A stretch of 11,075 bases of DNA from Rhypophila decipiens. Its lineage: Eukaryota; Ascomycota; Sordariomycetes; Sordariales; Naviculisporaceae. Both the position numbers and the translations under genes were made by a program. The notes below the pieces were generated by a model that worked only from the letters and a program-made list of their open reading frames with translations, was not told the origin of the DNA and made no database searches. Shown in pieces: positions 1 to 8,500 of the stretch. The DNA is taken from NCBI GenBank assembly GCA_033297075.1, contig MU858433.1:1-11075 (forward strand), given 5' to 3'. Numbering within the stretch: position 1 is the first letter of the stretch; each line of letters opens with the position of its first letter.

Positions 1-48
1 TCGTGACATACCACACCACTACGTAACATAGCCCAAAAGAGCAACTAG

Positions 49-73
49 ACTTGATTGGAAGATCTAATCAAGT
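49..73. repeat. Inverted repeat, 8-bp arms, downstream of the P450
   Basis: ACTTGATT at 49-56 and AATCAAGT at 66-73 are perfect complements. The 9-nt centre can add a G-T pair and two more pairs, leaving a 3-nt loop. It lies about 135 bp past the P450 stop codon, so it could form a hairpin in the 3' end of that transcript. Function is unknown. Confidence 0.45.
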
Positions 74-101
74 AAATGGTATGTATAGTACGTATAAGGG
101 T

Positions 102-125
102 GTATAAAGTGGTTGTTCTTTATAC
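102..125. repeat. Inverted repeat, 8-bp arms, downstream of the P450
   Basis: GTATAAAG at 102-109 and CTTTATAC at 118-125 are perfect complements separated by 8 nt. It lies about 85 bp beyond the P450 stop codon and is a second potential hairpin in the presumed 3' untranslated region. Confidence 0.45.
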
Positions 126-208
126 GATCCTCACACTACCCCCTCCTAATGGGCCCTCCGGTAGGTTAGTAAGCACTGGTAACCGTTCCTACAGTCCCTT
201 CCACGTAG

Positions 209-1985
209 TTATTCCGAAAGATCCTCCACCGCCAGCGCTGTCTTATGCCCATCAGACCCTTCTTCACCAAAAGAAATCTGCCATTTCTTCCCGGCGAATT
301 CCTTCCGCGGACGGAGCTGAACATCAATATCATGGTCGGGCTGCTCCATGGCCTCGGCCTGTGATGAGTTCTTGGTTGGTGGTAAAATCCACTCTTGCCT
401 TTCACCACCGTCAGCAGCGACAGGCACAAGATCAAAGCGCAGCAGCAACATGGCAGCCAGACCCAAGATCTCAGTCGTGGCAAAGTGGCGGCCCGGACAG
501 AGTGTTGTGCCGCCGCCGAAACCCCGGAAAGCCGCAGAGGGGTTCGGAATCGACTGTGACGGTTCTGCTGAGTCCTTCATGTTGCGTACGAAACGTCGGT
601 GGACAAACTTGTCAACGTCGTAAGGTCCCCAGGCTCCGCCATGGAGACGGTGCTGCACTCTAGCGGGGAGCATGACCAGGCCCCCCTTTTTGATGAGATA
701 CTTTCCCCCGTCGAGGTGCGTGTCCTCCGTCGCAAGCCGCACCGAGTTTGCCATCCCGTGGACCCGGAATACCTCTTGAAACGTCGAGACCAGTGCAGGA
801 CACGTAGACCTGTTGATACATGGGATGTTTATAGTGCAGACGCCGGACTTTTCGTCAAAGTCAACCGCCTTGAGAACCTCTCGGCGACAATCCTCGACAA
901 CGGAAGGGTCCGAGAAGACCCGGTAGATCATCCAAAATGCGGTGGGGATGGTATTGGCGATGAGAGCAAATAAACCACCGTTGTGGAACTTGGCAATGTC
1001 TTCGTCGGGAATACCCTGGCTGACGAAGTATTCCGTCCAGAGGCGGATGTAGTGGGAGCCTTGTTCATACTGCCGTTGGGTGTGATATTGGTGAAAAGAG
1101 TTAGCTAAGGAGTCACGAGCTTTGATCGCCTTGCGGAAGACTGATAAGGGGACTAGGTTGAGCATGAGAAACATTATTGTTGGGTGGAAGGTGCTGAGGA
1201 TCGGATTAGTGATTGCACCATAGTTGAAGTGGGAAAGAGGGGAGTTGCAAGTCTTACTGCCAGGCTGTTTCGTTTTTGGGATCTCGAAGCGGATTGCTCG
1301 GGCCATATACACTATCTGTCGTAGCCAAGAGCAGATTGTGCCGGACCCAGTCAACCAACTTGACATTTTGACCGCCATCGCGGACAATGCTATCCAGTGA
1401 CCCCGACATGACCTCGAGGGCGTTGCCAGTTAGCTGGTCGAGCGCCGGTTCGCAGGACAGAGCTGGGCGTATCGCCTTTGTGAAGCCGTGCATGAATCCA
1501 GCTTCGGTAGCCATGTCGGCACGGATAATGGCTAATGCTTTCTTGCTGCCTCCCATAGCAAACTCGGAAGCATGCGCCGAGACGGGGGGGAAGATGAGGG
1601 TCCGCCATTTCCGCTGTACTTCCACGACAAGCGCCGTCGAGTTGACGACGTAGATTCGGATCCCTGGGAAACGCAGTGTGTATATTGACAGGTTGGGATA
1701 GGTTTCCCTGATTTTCAAATCATGTCAGCTGGGCTGTCTCTACGCTGTGCAGTGTTGAATATGGAAGGCGTAATCGAACCTCATGTGGACATAGAAGTCC
1801 ATGCTCCATTTCACCATGCCCAGGATGGGACTGAGAAATGGAAGTGTGCTCAGAACGAGAGGCGGCTCCTTTGGGTCTTGCGTCAGCCTCAAGAGAGACG
1901 AGAGCAACATGTAAGTCGCCACTGCTGTACCGGCGGCAACAACAAGAATTGGATGAGACATGGCCACCTCAGATAGAGGATTCAT
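209..1985 (-). CDS. Cytochrome P450 monooxygenase (CYP7/CYP8-like group), 3 exons, 546 aa
   Basis: Heme-thiolate enzyme, probably ER-anchored, oxidising a small lipophilic substrate that the sequence does not reveal. Exons are 1985-1780, 1707-1258 and 1193-209. The introns are 72 and 64 nt; the second has a GTAAGA donor and a CACTAATC branch site, while the first uses a weak GTTCGA donor. Phases match and give 546 aa, a normal length. A hydrophobic anchor spans about residues 10-30, followed by a proline-rich hinge (DPKEPP). The ExxR motif is EVFR at 359-362, the PERF-like segment reads FVHRRF, and the heme loop FGGGTTLCPGRHFA places the ligand at Cys451. The I-helix reads IANTIPT (about 297-303) and lacks the usual acid-Thr pair, as in CYP7/CYP8-type enzymes. 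The first ATG in the open frame is at 1985; an upstream in-frame codon at 2009 is TTG. A second ATG at 1961 would still keep the anchor. The gene points away from the two plus-strand genes. P450 identity is secure; subfamily and substrate are not. Confidence 0.93.
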
Positions 1986-2014
1986 CTTGTCGGTTGTGGG
2001 AATTTCCAACGAAA

Positions 2015-2026
2015 TTCCGATCGGAA
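2015..2026. promoter_or_regulatory. 12-bp perfect palindrome just upstream of the P450 start
   Basis: TTCCGATCGGAA equals its own reverse complement and centres 35 bp upstream of the P450 ATG. It contains CCG-AT-CGG, an everted half-site pair of the type bound by dimeric Zn2Cys6 proteins. That it is an operator is inference; so close to the ATG it could also be transcribed in the 5' untranslated region. Confidence 0.35.
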
Positions 2027-2301
2027 ATGTCGAGGGGCCGGGGAGCTGGATACTGGGGGCCGGTTCCTGAGTTCAACCTCTTAACATGACTGGATTTTAA
2101 TGGCCCCTCCAGGCAACATTAGGCTACCTATTGCATTCGATCTCGGGGCAAGAAGTCTGAGCTTCTGGAATTACTGAACGTGATCAAACTGCAGGCGTTA
2201 AGGTGGAGACAGCATAGGGACTTGATTGAAGAGAAATGAACGGTGGAAGTTCAACGGGCGCGCGTGAAATCAGCCGCTGCGGTGAGATGGCGAAACACTT
2301 A

Positions 2302-2306
2302 ATTGG
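2302..2306 (-). promoter_or_regulatory. Possible CCAAT box of the P450 promoter
   Basis: ATTGG on the plus strand reads CCAAT toward the P450, about 317 bp upstream of its ATG. CCAAT boxes are bound by the HAP complex in fungi. A 5-bp match is weak evidence on its own. Confidence 0.2.
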
Positions 2307-3239
2307 TAGTATTATGAGGCGTAGGCGACCAACATGGTGGTCGATTCCTGACTGTTCACTGAACTTTCGGTTGGTATTCAATATACCTGGCTAAATCCTG
2401 ATTCGTCTGTTTCGACCAACGAGCCGAACGTTATATCGTGCACCGTTCGCGGGTCACACTGCTCCCGCTTCGACCTGACTCCCACAGACTCACCAGTGAC
2501 GGGCCGCCCCGGCGAACCGTCCGCCACGGGCAAACTCAGCAGGCTGTGCGCTACAAAAGTACCTACCTTCCAAATTTATCTGCTGATTCTGTACTGGAGG
2601 GTGTCGACTCAATTTCGCTATTTCGCCTGTCCGCTTTATTATTATCATTTCCAGAGGCTTGACACACAATTTAGCCCGAAATGCTACTTCCCTAGCAGTA
2701 CTTCATTGCATATGTTCAAAAGATCGTTACCTGTCACCCTTTCAGCGTCTTTCGCTTACCTTGCGCAGCGTCTGGCCAGCCTCAAACTCGAGAGCCGCCG
2801 TATCGGGCAGGCGAAAAAGCCGATGTGCAACAACAAACGGCGATTGCTTCAAGTCTCGTTGTGGCACGGCAACATTATCAAGGCCTTTACATAACTGCCG
2901 ATGTTATCAATACAACTTGACGAAGGCTGTATGATCTCATAACAACTGAGCGAGTTATCGGTAATGATGACATATGTTGGCTCGCGACTTCCGCCCCAGC
3001 CACAGATACAGGACCTCGTAGACAGACACCAACAACAGTGCCGACACTCAACGGGCGGCTGGAGCTGGTGGTTCATCCAGCGAGTATGGTGGTCAGCAAA
3101 ACATACTCAGTGGCGAGAATGGGGGGTACGCATGTTACTGGCAGCTCGTTGAGAATACAAGTCCTGAACTCACAGTATCGAGTCGATTGCACCGGATGCG
3201 ACAGCGGACCTAGCGGGCGATAATATGGTTCTGGTGTCC

Positions 3240-3364
3240 AAGCATTCACATTTTCTCTGCTTCTTGTTTGATGCTGTTTTCACTCCAACCGCTCGTGATT
3301 CTGGCAATCCTTCATTTCGTTCTACCTTCTTTTAGCTTTTTGCGCTTCAAAAGTTCCGTGCAAG
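3240..3364 (+). promoter_or_regulatory. Pyrimidine-rich core promoter / 5' leader of the seven-helix gene
   Basis: The 125 bases before the ATG are rich in CT runs (for example TTTTCTCTGCTTCTTG and CTACCTTCTTTTAG), a common feature near fungal transcription starts. The start context CAAGATGG has the favourable A at -3 and G at +4. I see no clear TATA box. Confidence 0.4.
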
Positions 3365-4868
3365 ATGGCCGATAAGCCTGTGCTCAGCACTACTGGACAT
3401 CTCATGTCGGTAGAGGCTATGAATGTAAGCTTCCTTTACTTCCAGTCTAATCACAAGGCCCCTGAATCACTAGTGCATCGCATTCTGATAGCTTTAAACA
3501 AAATAGGGCGTGATTTGGACTGGATTCGCCCTTTGCCTCCTTGCCTTTTCCGCACGAGCCTATATCCGATATGTCTGCTTCCGACGCCTGCTCATCGAAG
3601 ACTACCTGATACTCTTTGTGTTGGGTATCATACTAGGCTGTGCCATTGTTGGCCAGATACGCCTGCATTATGTCTACACCATGGAAGACGTCGGCAACGG
3701 TTTGACCACCGTGATTCCGCCGACCTTCTTCGAAGACATCCCCAAAGCCTTGATCGCCGTGTTCTCAGAGGCCGTCATGTGCACCGTCGGGATATACGCT
3801 GTCAAGTTGAACTTTCTTCTCTTCTTTCACCGGCTCGGAGGGCAAATCCAACAATACCTCATCTTTTGGTGGGTCGTTTTGGTCATAACTGTCGGCTGTT
3901 TTGCGACCACGGTAGCGCTTTTCGAGTACAAGTGCACTCTGAGCGACATTATCGTCATCGTTACCGAGTGCACCAGCAAGACAGATATCGCGAGAGAGTG
4001 GAGGAATGTCATCCTCACCTGCTCGCTTGACGCATTTACCGACGTTCTGAGTAAGGCCCTTTCTATCTACCTACTTTCAGGGGCCGGACTGCCAATTCAT
4101 CTACCTGCATTCAGCATTACGAACTAACCAACTCTTTGCTCTAGTTCTTTGCTTTCCTATCAGCATCCTTTGGGGCGTCCGAGTCCCCATGCGAAAAAAG
4201 ATCATTCTCGGATGTGTCTTCTCCCTGACGATATTCACCGTCATCGTGACCATAATTCGCGGCACAATACAAAACGGGCGAATTGCGTCCGACTTCACGC
4301 AATCTCAGAACATTGGTTGGGTGTGGTTCTGGATGGTGATCGAGTTGGTTACTGGTAAGTAGTCCTCTTCTCGGTGCCCCTGATGCCCATTACAAATTAC
4401 TGAAATGTTCTGGGGTTAGCCTACCTGATCGCATGCTTGGTATCCTTTCGTATCCTCTTTGTCCGCTATGAGAAGAAATCTAGTGACCGCCAAACCTTGC
4501 GGCGGTCCCCGCGCTCCAAATCGGACAAGAAATATCATCTCGTCGATAGTTTGTTGGACACATTCCGAGACTGGGAGTGCGTCTCGGACAGATATGACGG
4601 CGACTTGTTGAATCATTCGCTGCCGTCGGGCCGGATGAGTCTCGATTTCACGGGCAGTGATGGCTGGGCTCTCAGTACCGATGTCAGCTCAACCAAACAA
4701 CTACGCGTGAGTCTTGAGCCACAGCCGTAAGTCCGCGCAAGGGATACCTGAATCAGGCACATCTCATACATATTATTTGTACAAACTGTTATGAAATGAT
4801 GGAAGAACTCAATACAGTCTATTTGGAAGGTTCTTGATGTCATCCAGTTCGCCTCGTACTCCCACTAA
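3365..4868 (+). CDS. Seven-helix integral membrane protein, fungal rhodopsin-domain (SAT4/PTH11-like) family
   Basis: Exons are 3365-3424, 3507-4050, 4145-4354 and 4420-4706, then optionally 4818-4868. The introns of 82, 94 and 65 nt have GTAAG donors, and the second has a perfect ACTAAC branch site. The product is 383 aa with the last intron removed, or 374 aa ending at 4730 if it is retained. Seven hydrophobic segments are visible: the first two are separated by a basic turn followed by IEDYLILF, the usual start of the second helix in this family; helix 5 ends in FPISILWGVRVP; helix 7 spans about 253-285. A polar tail of about 90 residues follows. Cysteines sit in the loop after helix 4 (YKC, TEC). 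Helix 7 has no lysine, so a retinal Schiff base as in true opsins is not expected. Members are plasma-membrane-type proteins of mostly unknown role, some PTH11-related ones acting in signal perception. Family call is firm; function is not. Confidence 0.85.
4707..4817 (+). other. Probable last intron of the seven-helix gene (alternative C-terminus)
   Basis: A consensus GTGAGT donor at 4707 falls in phase 0 after Arg367, and a pyrimidine-poor but usable ATACAG acceptor ends at 4817. Splicing replaces the short tail VSLEPQP with SIWKVLDVIQFASYSH, stop at 4866-4868. I slightly favour splicing because the donor is strong and the new tail has an alternating hydrophobic pattern; reading through to 4730 is also possible. 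Confidence 0.5.
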
Positions 4869-5420
4869 TGTTGAAGTTCTGTGAGTGGGTGCTTACAAAA
4901 CATCGCAGGGAATGATCAGGGGCTGTAAGAGTTGATTCGCACCTCTGTTAAGATTTAGTTACTGGGAACTCGGTCGACAACCGTCGTGTATGAGAGACGG
5001 GTCAATGTGGTGTGGTAGCACAGACCTGAGTTCCGTTTAGCCCCCAACACCGGGCATCGCCTGCCTTATCGGGCCATCACATTAGCACACCCACCACTCC
5101 CGGGATCCAATCTCGCAAGTCGGCAATGTAGAAATATCGGTCCACTCCTGCAGTTTGCAATCGGTGGTTATCTCAGCTGTATGGAGAAAACGGAGCTCTT
5201 TGTGTCACCGTTACCTTAATCGCCAAAGAAATCACCAACAACCTCAACAAGTCCCATACTGGTTCCAACAGTTGTCCCTTCGGTCCGATTGTCACCGTTG
5301 TACAAGGCAATTAATTTAGGGTAGGCATTTTGTTGATTTCGGTGCAGGTCTCAATTGCGAACAGTGATTGACTTGATTTATCGAATCTAGAGGCAGCGGG
5401 ACCATCTGCTCGTCTCCTGT

Positions 5421-5425
5421 ATTGG
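5421..5425 (-). promoter_or_regulatory. Possible CCAAT box of the ABC transporter promoter
   Basis: ATTGG (CCAAT on the opposite strand) lies about 165 bp before the transporter ATG, a usual distance for HAP-complex sites, which work in either orientation. Evidence is limited to the short match. Confidence 0.22.
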
Positions 5426-5476
5426 CCCTGTGGGTCGCATTCAACTCATATTCAGGCGCCCATTCCTCTTTTAGAG

Positions 5477-5498
5477 TCTCTAGCTAAGTTCTCTAGCT
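5477..5498. repeat. 9-bp direct repeat in the transporter leader
   Basis: TCTCTAGCT occurs at 5477-5485 and again at 5490-5498, separated by AAGT. The pair lies about 92-113 bp before the transporter ATG. It may be a regulator site or simply part of a CT-rich start region. Confidence 0.4.
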
Positions 5499-5589
5499 TC
5501 AGAGATTCAATTGACGAGACTCCAAAGTCTAGCCAGCAACAGCCGAAAGCTGACAATCATACCTCCTGGGGAACAACAGTCAGGTGACC

Positions 5590-8500
5590 ATGGGAGATAC
5601 CAACGCCAGCAATGTTCAGCAGGCCCTAGCCAAGTGGCTCGATATTCGAGGACGCTATGACAGGCTGCAGTTGGGGGTGTCTTTTCAGCACGTCAGTTGT
5701 TATGGCCTCACCCAGTCATCGTACTCTTCGATTTCCCTTCAAGCAACTGTTGCCTCTTGGGCGATTCTTCCGTTCCAGTTCATGGTTCAATTAATATCCG
5801 GCAGGCGGCCCCAACAGAAAATACATATTCTTCACGATTTCAGCGGTGTGGTTCGCGCCGGCGAGATGCTACTCGTGCTTGGGAGACCTGGGAGTGGATG
5901 TTCCACATTTCTCAAGACCATTGCTGGGGATACTCACGGGTTTCATGTTGCTGATTTGCAGAGGATCAACTATCAAGGTTCGTATGTTCTTTGTCTCGTA
6001 GCATGCATTTCAAACCAATCTCTCGTCTTGAGTCACGGTTGCCAATCTGAATTGACATTTCGCCCCGGGATCAGGAATTCCCTACCAGCAGATGCACAGC
6101 AAGTTCAGAGGAGAACGAATTTACCTCGCAGAACTGGATCTCCATTTTCCAGAACTTACACTTGGCGAGACTCTGAACTTTGCTGCAGACCTCAGGAGAA
6201 ACACGCTAAGCTGTGACACCTCCGATAGTATAGAAGATGTGGCTCATATCGTCTCAACTTTGTTCTACCTCGATGGGTCGCTCGATACCAGGATTGGAAA
6301 CGCCATGATCCGGGGTTTGAGCGGAGGGGAGAAGAAACGAGCCAGCATTGCAGAAGCCTTCCTCACTTGTGCCCAGTTGCAGTGCTGGGATAACAGCACT
6401 CGTGGTCTGGACAGCTCTACTGCATTGCGCTTTGTTGAGCTCCTCAGACGCTGTACGGATGCATTGCAGTCGACGGTTGCTATGAGCGTCTATCAGGCTT
6501 CTGAGTATATGTACCAGGTAAGTCAGGGGCATTCGAAATGTTATATTGACGGATTAGAGGGTGCTCCATAAAACGAGAGAAAGCTAACCCGCTTGTGTGA
6601 AGAAATTTGACAAAGTGACACTGCTATACGAGGGCCGGCAAATTTACTTTGGTTCCACTGACGCCGCCGTCGATTACTTCACTCGTTTGGGATTTGTCAA
6701 GCACGAACGCACCACAACGGCCGAGTTTCTAACTTACTTGACAAATCCTCAGAGACGAGTTGTGCGCGAGGGTTTCTGTCATATTGCGCCGAGAACCCCT
6801 GATGAATTTGCTGCTGCTTGGAGAGCCAGTGCTGAGGCTCAAAGGCTGGGGCGAGATATTAATGCCTTTAATCTGGAATACCCTCATTGGGAAAGATTAA
6901 TCGCTGCTGGTAACGATGGGAAGAAAGAGGCCCTTGCTACGAAAGGCAAGTTTATGACGTAAGGCAATCTCTACATTGAGTCATGCAAGAAAAAGGAAGT
7001 CGCCAAACCGAGATAATATTGAAGTGCTGACTCCCGTCATCGCCCTCTAGGCTTCGGTCATCGACCTACCCGATGCCACCCATTCAGCAAATCCAGACCT
7101 GTCTGTCAAGGAGTCTTTCCAGGATGCGTAATAACCTGACGCCCATCATTTCGGGCATGATTGGGCAGATGGTTCTCGGCGTTGTCATTGGAAGTGTTTT
7201 CTACAATCTCGAAGACACAACCGCTAGTTTCCACAGGAGAGCCATTCTGCTCTACTTTGGCCTGATGCTGAATGCATTCAGTCCAGCATTTGAGGTATAT
7301 CTATTTTCATTATTGCACCCTCTTTAGTTCAAGAAGAGAGATATACGGCCAGAGTAGCACAGTGTAGCCGGAAAGTAAAGACTGACTTGGTTACCTACTA
7401 CCCACCACAGATCTACAGCATCCGGGCCCAAAGACCGGTTATAGAAAAGCAGAACCGGTACGCCCTCTACTATCCCTTCACAGAATCCATAGCGTCCTAC
7501 CTCTGCGATCTCCCGACCAAACTGTTGACCTCAGTATTAACCAATATCCCACTTTATTTCATGACGAATCTACGACGAGCCGCTGATGGGTTCTTCGTCT
7601 TTTGGCTGTTTATGGCTGTGGCCGTCTTGACCATGTCCATGTTCTTCCGCATGTTGGGTTCGCTCTCCCGGACATTGGAAGAGACAATGGCGCCTGTTTC
7701 GACCGTTGTGCTGTTTTATATCATCTACACAGGCTTTGTCATTCCCCCGCGGTATATGGTTCCTTGGCTTGGGTGGATTAGATGGATTAATCCGGTTTAT
7801 TATGCTTATGAGGCTGTTATGGCTAATGAGGTAGGTCCGTCAAACACTGCATGTCCCAGACCCCTCCTGTCCCTTGGTCTGCAAACTGTTGTTACTAGCT
7901 TATGTTGGGAATGTGTATTCTGACATTACTTAGTTTGACGGTCGGGAATTTCCATGCACAAACATCGTCCCAGCTGGGCCGGACTATGATAATCTCGAAA
8001 CGGAAATGGCAGTGGCTGGCAAAGTCTGCGCCGCTATCGGCGCGGTACCTGGTCGGAGCACTGTCCAGGGTGAAGTATACCTGTCTGCAAAGTTTGGTTA
8101 CACAAAAGCTCATATGTGGCGGTAAGTCCACCATTCAAAGGCCAGCCAATGTCCCTTTCACTACATGTACTGAATACTAACAGCCTCAAAGCAATTTGGG
8201 TATTCTCCTAGGCATTCTCGCCATCTTTGCCGTTGTCCATCTTGTAGCCACCGAGCTGATCCCGGCTCGTTGGTCTCGCGGTGATGTTCTCGTCTTCAAG
8301 CGCGGCAAAAGCAGCACATCTGTCAAAGGTAAACCAACCGCAGGCGATGAAGACGCGCCAACGGCGGAGTTTCCTAGTGATGTTCTCCTAAGAGCACCAA
8401 CGACAACTACACCGCCCCAGAGCGGGGAGGAGGACCTGAAGGCCGATGGAACCACAAACATCGAAGCGGCACGCGAAAAAAGTCACAATGGTGTAAATGT

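Larger units (their letters stand above)
1..208. other. Downstream region of the P450 gene, no gene seen
   Basis: This is the presumed 3' untranslated and terminator region of the minus-strand P450. It is AT-rich from about 40 to 130 and contains two perfect inverted repeats, listed separately. An open frame runs through it on the plus strand, but it continues antisense over the P450 last exon and shows no family features. Confidence 0.5.
1986..3364. other. Long intergenic region between divergent P450 and seven-helix genes
   Basis: This 1379-bp interval should hold both promoters. Several open frames of 60 to 130 codons occur, but none has a recognisable motif, a coding-like composition or splice sites joining it to others, so I call no gene. 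It contains short CGG/CCG arrangements of the kind bound by fungal Zn2Cys6 regulators: CCG-N2-CGG within the palindrome at 2015-2026, CGG-N4-CCG at 2510-2519 and a direct CGG-N6-CGG at 3205-3216. No terminal inverted repeats or target-site duplications marking a transposon were found by eye. Confidence 0.5.
4869..5589 (+). promoter_or_regulatory. Intergenic region and presumed promoter of the ABC transporter
   Basis: These 721 bp contain no recognisable gene. Visible elements are a CGG-T-CCG inverted pair at 5281-5287, a CCAAT at 5107-5111, a reverse CCAAT (ATTGG) at 5421-5425, an AGGGG stress-type element at 4918-4922, and a 9-bp direct repeat at 5477-5498 in what is likely the 5' leader. 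In-frame upstream extension of the transporter is blocked by TGA at 5551. Confidence 0.4.

Noticed and set aside
304..311. TCCGCGGA, identical to the yeast PDR regulator element
   Set aside because: It lies inside the last exon of the P450, over 5 kb from the PDR transporter start, and is explained by coding sequence. The element's use in filamentous fungi is also not established here.
76..663. Open frame of 195 codons on the plus strand
   Set aside because: It is antisense to the P450 last exon, which has clear heme-binding motifs in the opposite strand, and its own translation shows no family features.
2438..2934. Overlapping plus-strand open frames in the intergenic region
   Set aside because: Their translations are compositionally odd, share no motif with a known family, and cannot be joined by splice sites into a longer convincing protein.
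5639..5649. TCG-N5-CGA, matching the AflR-type binding pattern
   Set aside because: It lies within the transporter coding sequence about 50 bp after the ATG. A six-base specified pattern occurs by chance often enough, and no related cluster gene is present.
5880..5910. Cys in place of the Walker A lysine in NBD1 as a disabling mutation
   Set aside because: This substitution, with the other NBD1 changes, is the normal state of fungal PDR pumps such as Pdr5, so it is a family trait and not damage.
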